Shown one piece after another: positions 1 to 6,120 of a stretch of DNA of 9,603 nucleotides. Position 1 is the stretch's first letter. Every line of letters starts with the position of its first letter. The notes below the pieces were generated by a model that saw only the letters and a list, made by a program, of their open reading frames with translations, was not told where the DNA came from and did no database searches. Source of the DNA: Kiritimatiellia bacterium (lineage in GTDB: Bacteria > Verrucomicrobiota > Kiritimatiellia > RFP12 > UBA1067); assembly GCA_017405115.1 (NCBI GenBank), contig JAFRBA010000172.1, positions 1-9,603 of the forward strand, written 5' to 3'. Both the position numbers and the translations under genes were made by a program.

Positions 1-678
1 GCCGGCCGCGCCCACGTGAACATGTGGCGGCTCAACCGCAACCTTGTTCCGAGCAGCGAGAAGAAGATGCTGACCAACAACCTCATGCAGGCGATGGGCG
101 AGCTGAGGGCCGCGCCGATATACGTGGACGACACGGCTGCCCTGGACGTCATGGACCTGCGGGCGCGCGCGCGCAGGATGAAGAAGAGGTACGGCATAGA
201 GCTGGTCGTGATCGACTACCTCCAGCTCTGCACCTGCCGCGAAGGGGCGAGGCAGAGCCGGCAGATAGAGGTGTCGATGATCTCGCAGCAGATCAAGGCG
301 ATGGCGAAGGAGCTGAAGATCCCGGTGATAGTGCTCTCGCAGCTCTCCCGCGCGAACGAGCAGCGCGGAGACAAGTACGAGAAGCCGAAGCTCTCCGATC
401 TGCGGGACTCCGGGGCGATCGAGCAGGACGCCGACGTCGTGTTCCTTCTCCGGAGGCCGTCGCGAAACTCGAACGACCCCGAGAGCCAGGACCAGACGCT
501 TGCGTACGTCGACATCGCGAAGAACCGCAACGGGGAGACTGGCGAGGTGAAGATGAACTTCATACGCGAGTGGACGAGGTTCCTCGACCGCGAGCCCGAG
601 CACACCGGCACCGAAAACTTCCAGTCGTCCGAGCCCGTTCCGGAGCAGAGCGAGTTTTCGCCGGACCCCCTGGCGTAG
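1..678 (+). CDS. dnaB: Replicative DNA helicase DnaB, C-terminal RecA-like domain (5' end outside window)
   Basis: This is the 3' part of the hexameric helicase that unwinds DNA ahead of the replisome using ATP. The frame is open from base 1, so the GTG at 16 is an internal Val, not a start. The N-terminal domain and the Walker A motif lie off the left edge. Visible family motifs, in order: the Walker B strand VVIDYLQL (205-228), the VIVLSQLSR segment with the following LSDLRDSGAIEQDADVV stretch (about 325-440), and KNRNGETGEVKMNF with the conserved arginine-finger Arg (526-528). The last ~30 codons form a polar, acidic, probably disordered tail, as is common in DnaB. The Cys pair after the Walker B strand (LCTC) is slightly unusual. 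The gene faces the secretion operon on the other strand, with a ~110-bp gap. The family call is firm. A phage-type DnaB is possible, but nothing phage-like is nearby. Confidence 0.95.
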   Translation, partial: AGRAHVNMWRLNRNLVPSSEKKMLTNNLMQAMGELRAAPIYVDDTAALDVMDLRARARRMKKRYGIELVVIDYLQLCTCREGARQSRQIEVSMISQQIKAMAKELKIPVIVLSQLSRANEQRGDKYEKPKLSDLRDSGAIEQDADVVFLLRRPSRNSNDPESQDQTLAYVDIAKNRNGETGEVKMNFIREWTRFLDREPEHTGTENFQSSEPVPEQSEFSPDPLA

Positions 679-789
679 CCCTGATCTCGTGTCGCGGCGT
701 TGCAACTCCGGGTGTGAACCTGAAATCCGTCGCCAAAGAGGACCGGGAATCGTGCTACGTCACCAGTGGACACTATGAGTAAGATGGAA
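679..789. other. Convergent intergenic gap, possible tiny gene remnant
   Basis: This gap separates the stops of dnaB and the convergent 974-residue gene. I see no hairpin followed by a T-run on either strand, so no intrinsic terminator can be called. One plus-strand frame stays open to a TAA at 780-782 and reads protein-like near its end (NLKSVAKEDRESCYVTSGHYE read in two halves, about 718-779). It differs from the dnaB frame and has no start of its own. It could be the last ~25 codons of a lost gene, but it is too short to assign. Confidence 0.35.
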
Positions 790-3714
790 TCATCCCAGAA
801 TGTCCGCCGCGCCCGCGACGCCGCGCTGGGCGACGGCTAGGGAGATTTCGCGTACTTCCTCAAGCGTGCGAAGCGTTCCGTTGCCCGAGACGAGAATCCT
901 GTCGATGTTCGCGGCAACGTAGTTGACGGCTTCTTCGCTGGCGGCGCAGTGCGAGAGCGCGATGCGGATGAGATTGTCCACTTTCTTGGCGTTGCCCTCG
1001 CCGGCTATGGCGTAGGCGGTGACCGCGTTAGACTGGGCGCGCGGAAACGCCCTGGGCATGTACTCTTGCCGGCGCTCGGCGTCGAGCTCGGCCGCTTCGT
1101 CGCGTTCGGCCAGCGGGATCAAGAGGTCGTGGATATCCTTGTCGCCGAAGGCCGTCTTGTCGAACTGACCTTCGAACGGTCTGACGCTATCGCCTTCTTC
1201 ATGCCCCAGCAAACTCTCGACAGCCTTCTTGTACTGGAGTATAGCCTGCTCCAGCACCATGCTCTGCTCCCTTATAAACGAGAAAATGACTCTGGAGACC
1301 GGCTTGGCGCCGGCAGGCCTCTTTTCTCTTATGAGATCGTCCATGACGGCGAAGATCTTCGACATCGTCTCGGAGCGGAACGCGTCTTTCACGCTCTTGA
1401 GCTGCGCTTCCGGGAACTTCGCGACGAGCACCGAGAACGCGAATGCCCGCGCCGGCCCCATTTCGTCGGCACCCTCGAGATAATCCTGCGCGTAGACGTT
1501 GCGTATCACGTTCTCCACGGCCTCGCGTATGTCGATTACGGCCTTGGTAATCTGCTGCGGCGTCGATGTCGCGGAGAGCTTGGAGAACTCGCCGCTCTTC
1601 TCGGCGTAAGCGGCCTTGAGCATTTTTCCGATCAATCCCGGCGGAACGCTCTTGCCGTTCATGCCCCACAGGAAGTTGATGCCGGCTTTTTCGATCCGCT
1701 CGTTTCCTGCCGCCGCATTGCGCACCTCTTCGAGATTGGCGCGGATCGCGTCGATGCGCGCCTTGATCTCATCGAGCGTGCGTATCTTGGCGGCAGCGGT
1801 GATGCAAAGCCCTTGGATTGTCCGCGAGACGACGTCCTTCAGATCGCAGTCGTCGCCGCAGTACGCAAGCACGTCCTTGATGAAGTTCTTGGCCGCGGCT
1901 TCGTCCTTCCCGGGCAGCTTGGCGGCAATCTGGTCGACGAACGTCATCGCCTTGGCCTCGTACTGGCCGTGGTCGAGGCGCATCGGGGTGGAGGTGCTGG
2001 ATCCGTCTACGTTGACGGTGACCGTCCAGTTGAACTTGACGGGGAAGTTCTCCGGCTCCTTGATGAAGATGGAGATTGCTCCAGTCTCCTGGTTCTTCGA
2101 GATGGTGTACTCGACCGGGAGGTGCTCGTTGACGAAGAGTCCATGGTTGACGAGGCACTTGAGCTGGCCGAGCTGCCCCTGTCCGAGGGAATAGCCCACC
2201 GTGTCGAGCTGCTTGGGGTGCGCCTGCGTGCAGAGCTCGCGGAGCTTCGCGGAGATGCGCTCCAACACGGGCTTGGCGTCCGCCTCGGAGGTGCCGCCGC
2301 ATTCGAGCGTTTCGTCCGCGAACTTGAAGACGTAGCGGTTGCGGACGCCCTCGGGCTCCTTGCCGGTGGCGATGAAGGTGGGCATCGATGGGCGGTGGAT
2401 GTCGCCGCACATGGCCTTGATGCCGCCCTCGCCGTTCATGCCGAAGGACACAAGGGACTTGGTGACGGTGGACACGTAGGGGGCCGAGGGAAGGGCGATG
2501 TTCCTCTCCATCGCGTTGAGCACTTCGTCTATGGACGCGCCGGTTCTCGCGAGCATGTTGATGGCCCTGACTATCTGGCCGCTGTCGGGCAGGCGCTCCA
2601 CGAGGATGTCCTCGATGAGGTTTGCGGCCTCGGCGTCGCGATTGCCCTTTTCGGGGATGTCGGAATAAAGCACGTCAAAGGCGGTCTGGCGCGTGAGATT
2701 GCCGGCGGCCTTGAGTGCGGCAAGTTCGTCGGCGTGCTTCAGTACGCGCCCGACGAAGACTGCGTTCTGGCCAATCACCGTCCCTTGCTGTCCGTTGGGG
2801 TCAAAGGGATGAAAGAGGTCGTTGACCGCGTAGAGAAGATCGCGCTGCGCCTGGGGCATCTGGGCCAGCGTGGCGTGCTGCGAGTCGCCGACTTTGCTCA
2901 GGGCAAAGCGGGCCGCAGGATTCCTCTCCATGCCGAAGACCGACTCCTTGTCCTCGGCTTCGAGGGGAATGTTTTCGTTGACGGCGATTTCATCGAAGAT
3001 GAACTTCTCAGCGCCGCGCGCGTGGGAGGTGCCGGTTATGGAGGAGTTCATGCACTTGGCGGTCACGCCCGGGCCGTTGCCCAGCTCCGAGCAGACATTG
3101 GCGAACCACTCCTGGAAATCCGCCATGAGCGCGAGGCCCTTTTTGAAGTTCTCCGCGCTCTGCGTGAAGCGTCCGCCGCAGTCGAAGAGGCGGCGCGCGG
3201 TCGAGTTCGGGTCGAGCGCGGCGGACTCCGCCTCCGCGTCCGTGCATCCCGTTGCCTGCTGGTAGATGTTCGCGACGCGCGCGAGCTTCGGCAGCTCGGA
3301 GGCCACGTAGCCCATCGCCGTCGCCCTGCCGATGCTCGCGGGGTCGGTGAACTGGCCGCCGCCGAGCGAGTCTATGGCGACTCTCACGAGGTTGATGCGC
3401 CGCGCCGTGAGCGGCTTGCCCTTGCCGAAGTCCTCGAGCTTCATGTTGTCGCGCACTACATCCGGTATGAACTTCTCGCCGCCGAACATGTCCGCGACAG
3501 TCTTGCGGAAGAGGTCGCGCACCTGGTCGTTCGCCGTCTTCATTTCCGCCGTGCGCTTGAACGACGCGAACGCGCCCTTGTAGTCGCCTCTTGGCATTCC
3601 CGAGAAGCGCGCGACCGTGTCCTCGCCCTTGCCCTCGGGCCCGTATGCCTTGTTCGCGAAATCCACGAACTTCTGGAAGTTAGCGCTGTAGTTTGCATTT
3701 ACCTGTCCTGGCAT
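790..3714 (-). CDS. Uncharacterised 974-residue protein, candidate type III secretion effector/substrate
   Basis: I do not recognise a domain family. The ATG at 3712-3714 is preceded by AAAGGA about 8 bases upstream, a good ribosome binding site, and the gene ends in TGA at 790-792. The product is soluble-looking: no Sec signal peptide, no membrane segment, balanced charged residues and mostly helix-forming sequence, with one β-rich stretch in the middle (VKFNWTVTVNVDGS, around 2000-2050). The first ~25 residues are polar and rich in Asn, Gln and Ser (MPGQVNANYSANFQKF), which fits, but does not prove, a type III export signal. It lies directly downstream of a CesT-like chaperone gene on the same strand, the classical arrangement of class I chaperone and cognate effector. 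The effector role is an inference from that order. It could instead be another chaperone-dependent secreted or structural protein. A 971-codon open frame on the opposite strand is a GC-driven shadow. Confidence 0.6.
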   Translation of the reverse strand: MPGQVNANYSANFQKFVDFANKAYGPEGKGEDTVARFSGMPRGDYKGAFASFKRTAEMKTANDQVRDLFRKTVADMFGGEKFIPDVVRDNMKLEDFGKGKPLTARRINLVRVAIDSLGGGQFTDPASIGRATAMGYVASELPKLARVANIYQQATGCTDAEAESAALDPNSTARRLFDCGGRFTQSAENFKKGLALMADFQEWFANVCSELGNGPGVTAKCMNSSITGTSHARGAEKFIFDEIAVNENIPLEAEDKESVFGMERNPAARFALSKVGDSQHATLAQMPQAQRDLLYAVNDLFHPFDPNGQQGTVIGQNAVFVGRVLKHADELAALKAAGNLTRQTAFDVLYSDIPEKGNRDAEAANLIEDILVERLPDSGQIVRAINMLARTGASIDEVLNAMERNIALPSAPYVSTVTKSLVSFGMNGEGGIKAMCGDIHRPSMPTFIATGKEPEGVRNRYVFKFADETLECGGTSEADAKPVLERISAKLRELCTQAHPKQLDTVGYSLGQGQLGQLKCLVNHGLFVNEHLPVEYTISKNQETGAISIFIKEPENFPVKFNWTVTVNVDGSSTSTPMRLDHGQYEAKAMTFVDQIAAKLPGKDEAAAKNFIKDVLAYCGDDCDLKDVVSRTIQGLCITAAAKIRTLDEIKARIDAIRANLEEVRNAAAGNERIEKAGINFLWGMNGKSVPPGLIGKMLKAAYAEKSGEFSKLSATSTPQQITKAVIDIREAVENVIRNVYAQDYLEGADEMGPARAFAFSVLVAKFPEAQLKSVKDAFRSETMSKIFAVMDDLIREKRPAGAKPVSRVIFSFIREQSMVLEQAILQYKKAVESLLGHEEGDSVRPFEGQFDKTAFGDKDIHDLLIPLAERDEAAELDAERRQEYMPRAFPRAQSNAVTAYAIAGEGNAKKVDNLIRIALSHCAASEEAVNYVAANIDRILVSGNGTLRTLEEVREISLAVAQRGVAGAADILG

Positions 3715-3724
3715 TGTTCTGTTC
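3715..3724 (-). promoter_or_regulatory. Spacer of the ribosome binding site for the 974-residue gene
   Basis: Read on the minus strand, the last repeat unit plus this spacer gives GTTGAAAGGAACAGAACA before ATG. AAAGGA is complementary to the 3' end of 16S rRNA, with about 8 bases to the start codon. This fixes the start at 3714 rather than at any internal Met. Confidence 0.7.
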
Positions 3725-3780
3725 CTTTCAACTTTTCAACCTTTCAACCTTTCAACTTTTCAACTTTTCAACTTTTCAAC
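3725..3780 (-). repeat. Seven tandem copies of an 8-bp unit (GTTGAAAR on the minus strand)
   Basis: Seven uninterrupted 8-bp units fill most of the gap between the chaperone stop and the start of the large gene. On the plus strand each reads YTTTCAAC: four are TTTTCAAC and three CTTTCAAC. The unit nearest the gene reads GTTGAAAG and runs into GAACAGAACA before the ATG, so the last copy supplies most of the AAAGGA ribosome binding site. The run is outside any coding frame. Copy number could change by strand slippage and alter mRNA spacing or structure ahead of the downstream gene. That consequence is inferred; the repeat itself is seen directly. Confidence 0.9.
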
Positions 3781-3806
3781 CTGTATACACGCGGGACAAG
3801 AAAAGG

Positions 3807-4277
3807 TTACACATGGAAAAATCCGCTTGAAAGCATGTCGTGGTGGGAGCCATCCACTCCCTGAGTCTCGGATCGCGCGGACTCGGCCTCGCGCAGACCC
3901 ACAAGCGCTCTGCGCCAGTTCTCCGTCTGGTTGACAAGCGACTCCAGGCCCGCAGATAGCGAGTCGATGTCTGCCAGAGCCAGCGGGAACGGGCGCACCA
4001 AGGCGTACGCGCCGGTTTCGGGGTTCTCGCAGAGCGTGGCGCCCTCCGTAGCGCGCAGCAGGAAGTTCGCCTTGAGCATAATGGAGCTAAACGCGCCATT
4101 GGCGTCGGGCGGCGGCAGTCCGATCTCCGCGCAGGCGACCAAACTCCGCGTCTGCGGATCGTCCAGCAGCTCTACGCGGATGCCGTCCACTTCGAGTTCG
4201 GCGACGCCGTCTGCGCCGTCGAGCCCTTCTATGTTGTAATTCGCGGCGAACGCCGCGAGCAACTCCCTGAATTCCAT
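3807..4277 (-). CDS. CesT/Tir-type type III secretion chaperone
   Basis: A 156-residue acidic protein of the size and layout of class I type III secretion chaperones, which hold a specific effector's N-terminal region in an export-ready state in the cytoplasm. It opens with a helix, MEFRELLAAFAANYNI. Next come strands around VAELEVDGIRVELL and LVACAEIGLPPPD. The hallmark LKANFLLRATEGATL segment follows, then ALVRPFPLALADID and a C-terminal helix LESLVNQTENWRRAL. This order is typical of the CesT family. The chosen start is ATG 4275-4277, with GGAAAGAG upstream. A TTG at 4293-4295 would add six residues but would consume that ribosome site. The C-terminal ~35 residues are polar and probably disordered. 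It is the first gene of an operon with the 974-residue gene, 92 bp away. No secretion-apparatus gene is in view, so the machine must be elsewhere. A general YbjN/CesT-fold protein without secretion function is the main alternative. Confidence 0.75.
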   Translation of the reverse strand: MEFRELLAAFAANYNIEGLDGADGVAELEVDGIRVELLDDPQTRSLVACAEIGLPPPDANGAFSSIMLKANFLLRATEGATLCENPETGAYALVRPFPLALADIDSLSAGLESLVNQTENWRRALVGLREAESARSETQGVDGSHHDMLSSGFFHV

Positions 4278-4322
4278 GTTAGTTTCTCTTTCCAATATTA
4301 TATAGCCCCGCCTGCAAATTTC

Positions 4323-4343
4323 CAGCGCAACACCCGTTGCCTG
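4323..4343 (-). promoter_or_regulatory. Small hairpin in the chaperone leader
   Basis: In the predicted leader, CAGGCAAC and GTTGCGCTG can pair around a GGGT loop, giving about eight base pairs with a one-base bulge. It is not followed by a U-run, so it is not a terminator. It might affect message stability or ribosome access. The pairing is visible; the function is a guess. Confidence 0.3.
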
Positions 4344-4379
4344 TCAAAGTGCTGACGGAGCTTTCCTGTGTACTTGGAT

Positions 4380-4408
4380 AGTATAACACATATCGCTTGA
4401 GGGGACAA
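4380..4408 (-). promoter_or_regulatory. Sigma-70-type promoter of the chaperone-effector operon
   Basis: On the minus strand TTGTCC (4403-4408) is followed by a 17-bp spacer and TATACT (4380-4385), with TGT just before the -10 as in an extended -10. Predicted transcription starts near 4373, giving a leader of about 95 bases before the chaperone ATG. The -35 box lies inside one arm of the 9-bp inverted repeat at 4401-4409. A second -10-like TATAAT at 4297-4302 sits closer to the gene but lacks a convincing -35. Confidence 0.55.
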
Positions 4409-4574
4409 GGAGTCATCTGGCGGTCATAGACGGCAGGGAGGCTGGAGATTGCGCAGATGCGGCGGTAGTTGAGGGCGATGCTCTCTTTTCTATCGGCTTG
4501 TTTCTGGCGGGGCGAAAGAGAAGGGGATGAAGGGCTGGCGCGAACGCGCGGCGGGGTGAAGCTTGCTTGTCCCC
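4401..4574. mobile_element. MITE-like segment bounded by 9-bp inverted repeats
   Basis: GGGGACAAG at 4401-4409 and CTTGTCCCC at 4566-4574 are perfect inverted repeats bounding 174 bp with no convincing gene. The interior carries a short palindrome (GCGCGAACGCGC, near 4537) and a purine-rich stretch. No target-site duplication is visible outside the arms, and no transposase is nearby. The right arm abuts the point where recognisable coding sequence of the next fragment begins; the left arm supplies the -35 box of the chaperone promoter. Such ends occur on small non-autonomous elements and on REP-type repeats, but a 9-bp match could be chance. Evidence of further genomic copies would be needed. 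Confidence 0.35.
4410..4562. other. Non-coding interior between promoter and first gene fragment
   Basis: I see no gene here. A minus-strand frame crosses it and reads ALNYRRICAISSLPAVYDRQ around 4420-4490, which is somewhat protein-like. It has no ribosome site and runs through the promoter region, so I do not call it. Confidence 0.4.
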
Positions 4575-4904
4575 ACTGTATACCGACTCGCGTCGTCCCC
4601 AACTGAATTTTCCGGCAAGACGTTTCGGATTTCCGGTATGTTCCTTACACGCGTGGACGAAGAGGACGGCAAACGGTATTTTGGCTGTCTAATGAGCGAT
4701 CCCGGCGGTTGCTCCTGCTGTGCGTCAGGCGGCGTTCTGGAGTTCATCCCTAGGGAATGTTATGTATGGCCGACCAATTTTCCGCCATCAGAAAGCCGTG
4801 TCACGGTGACAGGACGACTCAGGATGTTTGATATTGGTCCGCAGGAACAGTCCCTGTCAATCCCGCGTCTCGTCGATGCGGATATTTCCTGGGCGGCGAA
4901 ATAA
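4563..4904 (+). pseudogene. 5'-truncated OB-fold-like secreted/lipoprotein domain
   Basis: About 105 recognisable codons ending in TAA. The pattern resembles a widespread uncharacterised bacterial domain: 'Y..A..P..F.GKT.RISG.F', then 'YFGCLMSDPGGCSCCASGGVLEFIP', a 'WPTNFPP' segment and 'RVTVTGRL'. In that family the domain normally follows a signal peptide or lipobox, which is missing here. An in-frame TGA at 4557-4559 and a TTG as the only early start, with no ribosome site, argue that the 5' part is lost. Similarity begins right after the inverted-repeat arm ending at 4574. The family match is from memory of its motif pattern. A short functional protein is less likely. Confidence 0.55.
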
Positions 4905-4921
4905 GAAAGTTGCCACAGCCA

Positions 4922-5071
4922 ATGGAGCGCCATTCCGACAATCTCATCATGCAACGGTTGTTGGAGAAAACGGGTTTCAAACGATGCGGAATCATCCACG
5001 TCTTGCAGGATGGTACGCCGAGGTTTGCCTACGAGCGGTCTGCGCAATGCGAAGAGGTCGCCAGACCGTGA
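4922..5071 (+). pseudogene. 3' remnant of a GNAT-family N-acetyltransferase
   Basis: Forty-nine codons from an ATG to TGA. HSDNLIMQRLLEKTGFKRCG followed by IIHVLQDGTPRFAYERS is the C-terminal end of many GNAT acetyltransferases, which typically read 'TH.DN..MQ.LLEK.GF..CG.I....G..R.AYE'. Only this last part is present. The core acetyl-CoA-binding motif A (Q/RxxGxG/A) and everything before it are absent, so the piece cannot be an active enzyme. It starts 17 bases after the stop of the preceding fragment. The ATG is probably fortuitous, because there is no convincing ribosome site. Confidence 0.7.
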
Positions 5072-5103
5072 GGTCATTGTGTGTGCAAGGTATAGGTATA
5101 TCC

Positions 5104-5343
5104 ATGATTCAATCCTCAAACAAGACCGTCCTTCTCTATCAAGGAGGCATCACCCTCGCGGCATATCCTCTGCGCCCGGTGATGGCGCCGGACGCGCTTG
5201 ACGCTATTTCCCTGACAGGAGGAGTGCTCATATTCTGCGTTGGATGGAACATCCTCTGGCGCGAAAAAAAGATCCGCGTGGCGAACCTGCTGCCGTCGCT
5301 GGCCGTCGCCATCGTGTGGACGCTCGTCAAAGGCGGGTTGTGA
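5104..5343 (+). pseudogene. 3' remnant of a DUF554 (YqgA-type) membrane protein
   Basis: Seventy-nine codons ending in TGA 5341-5343. 'KTVLLYQGGITLAA', 'SLTGGVLIFCVGWNIL' and 'KKIRVANLLPSLAVAIVWTL' match the last third of the DUF554/YqgA family of multi-spanning inner-membrane proteins, normally about 230 residues. Two hydrophobic segments remain. The upstream sequence in this frame (before about 5110) does not look like the family, so the 5' two thirds are missing. An AAGG/TAGG-like stretch lies before the ATG at 5104, but a stable product is doubtful. The family's function is unknown. Confidence 0.7.
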
Positions 5344-5362
5344 ACCGAATTAGGGAGTGAAT

Positions 5363-5410
5363 ATGGAATTCAAAGATACAATACATCGTTCGATCAGCTT
5401 GCAAAGATAG
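5363..5410 (+). pseudogene. 5' stub resembling the start of a nitroreductase
   Basis: AGGGAG (5352-5357) sits five bases before ATG 5363, a good ribosome site. The first codons read MEFKDTIHRS, very like the start of nitroreductase-family proteins (MEFKDTI..R.S). The frame then stops at TAG 5408 after 15 codons, having run into glutathione peroxidase sequence in another frame. This is best read as the beginning of one gene joined to the end of another near 5383-5390. The family call rests on about ten residues. Confidence 0.4.
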
Positions 5411-5670
5411 AGGTGAACGGGCCGAACGCCGATCCTATCTACAAGTTCCTCAAGGCTGCGCGGGCGAAGGATGATGCGCCCGATGCGGAAATCGCCAAAC
5501 TGCGTGAACTGCTCGCCAAGCACGGTCTGACGGGTGCCCAGACATCAGGTGACATCGAATGGAACTTCACCAAGTTTCTGATTGACCGCGACGGCAACAT
5601 CGTCAAGCGGTTCCATCCCACAGCAACGCCCGAAACCATCGACGCGGAAATCGCGACGTTGCTGAAATGA
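5377..5670 (+). pseudogene. 3' remnant of a glutathione peroxidase
   Basis: The reading YNTSFDQLAKIEVNGPNADP, then IYKFLKAARA, later DIEWNFTKFLIDRDGNIVKRF and a TPETIDAEIATLLK end, matches the C-terminal half of thiol-dependent glutathione peroxidases. The Trp and Asn of the WNFTKF active-site motif are present (about 5559-5577). The N-terminal half with the catalytic Cys or Sec and Gln is missing, so it cannot reduce peroxides. The frame opens after the DUF554 stop and has no proper start; the GTG at 5413 is internal. Its TGA stop (5668-5670) overlaps an ATG (5667-5669), as in a coupled gene pair. Confidence 0.85.
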
Positions 5671-5734
5671 CAATCGTAAAAATCACAGTTCTTGAAACTT
5701 CGCTGAATAAGGATGGAAACTCACGCAAAGATAA
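5667..5734 (+). pseudogene. 5' stub resembling a flavodoxin-fold/NADPH-dependent FMN reductase
   Basis: An ATGA overlap with the preceding stop starts VKITVLETSLNKDGNS, resembling the first strand and phosphate-binding loop of flavodoxin-fold reductases (KITVLE.SP.K.G.S). Resemblance ends near 5730, where another frame takes over. TIGR04076-type proteins start similarly, so the family is uncertain. Only about 20 codons support it. Confidence 0.3.
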
Positions 5735-6040
5735 CGCGACTGTCGGCTTAATGTGTGGAGCCATGAAAAGGTGCTGGGGCTTCTTGACTTCGTCTGCCGC
5801 CAAATTCTGCCCCACAAGGCGACGGCTCGGCTCGGCGACATTGTTCGGTTCCGCCGGATTGAGGACGGTGAAATATTCAGCGTCGGCTGCATGAGACTTC
5901 AATGCTTCGACATCCATTCGGCGAAGGAATGGCAGTTCGGTTTTACGGCAGTGCTGTCGGACGGCACCCGTCTGTGCTGCCTCGGCGATGAGCCGTACAA
6001 TCCGCTCTGCCGCCAATACGCGCAGAATGCCAGCGCATGA
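5735..6040 (+). pseudogene. Unrecognised protein, probably a 3' fragment
   Basis: A 101-codon open stretch after a TAA at 5732, ending in TGA 6038-6040; the only early start is GTG 5753, without a ribosome site. Amino-acid use looks like real protein, with a compact β-rich pattern: ARLGDIVRFRRIEDGEIFSV, then MRLQCFDIHSAKEWQFGFTA, then DGTRLCCLGDEPYNPLC. I do not recognise the family. Its position in a row of 5'-truncated genes and the lack of a start suggest it too is a remnant, but a small intact gene cannot be excluded. Confidence 0.4.
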
Positions 6041-6098
6041 GGCGTTCGCAGGAAACATCATCGTTCCAGACGACCTCCAGACCGTCCTGCTTGATTGA
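6027..6098 (+). pseudogene. Possible 23-codon 3' remnant overlapping the previous fragment
   Basis: In another frame, AHEAFAGNIIVPDDLQTVLLD ends in TGA 6096-6098. It reads like the tail of a real protein but is too short to assign, and it has no ribosome site. It may be one more spliced gene end at the right border of the fragment strip, or chance. Confidence 0.2.
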
Positions 6099-6120
6099 TA
6101 TTCGCTGCAGATTCCGTGTG

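Noticed and set aside
24..782. 252-codon plus-strand frame overlapping dnaB
   Set aside because: It is a +1 shadow of dnaB, with Arg/Ala/Gly-rich sequence. Only its last ~25 codons, beyond dnaB, are worth noting, and they are listed separately.
3725..3780. CRISPR array
   Set aside because: The units are 8 bp and directly adjacent, with no spacers, so this is a simple tandem repeat.
949..3864. 971-codon open frame on the plus strand, antisense to the large secretion-operon gene
   Set aside because: Its composition is dominated by Arg, Leu, Val, Ala and Gly from reversed GC-rich codons, and it runs through the 8-bp repeat and into the chaperone gene. The minus-strand product has balanced composition and a proper ribosome site.
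4279..4602. 107-codon minus-strand frame upstream of the chaperone
   Set aside because: It spans the predicted promoter and leader hairpin, has no ribosome site and no recognisable family.
4904..5763. Integron cassette array with recombination sites between the short genes
   Set aside because: The gaps between fragments are short and show no paired-arm attC-like structure or repeated core. The genes are truncated rather than whole, and no integrase is in view.
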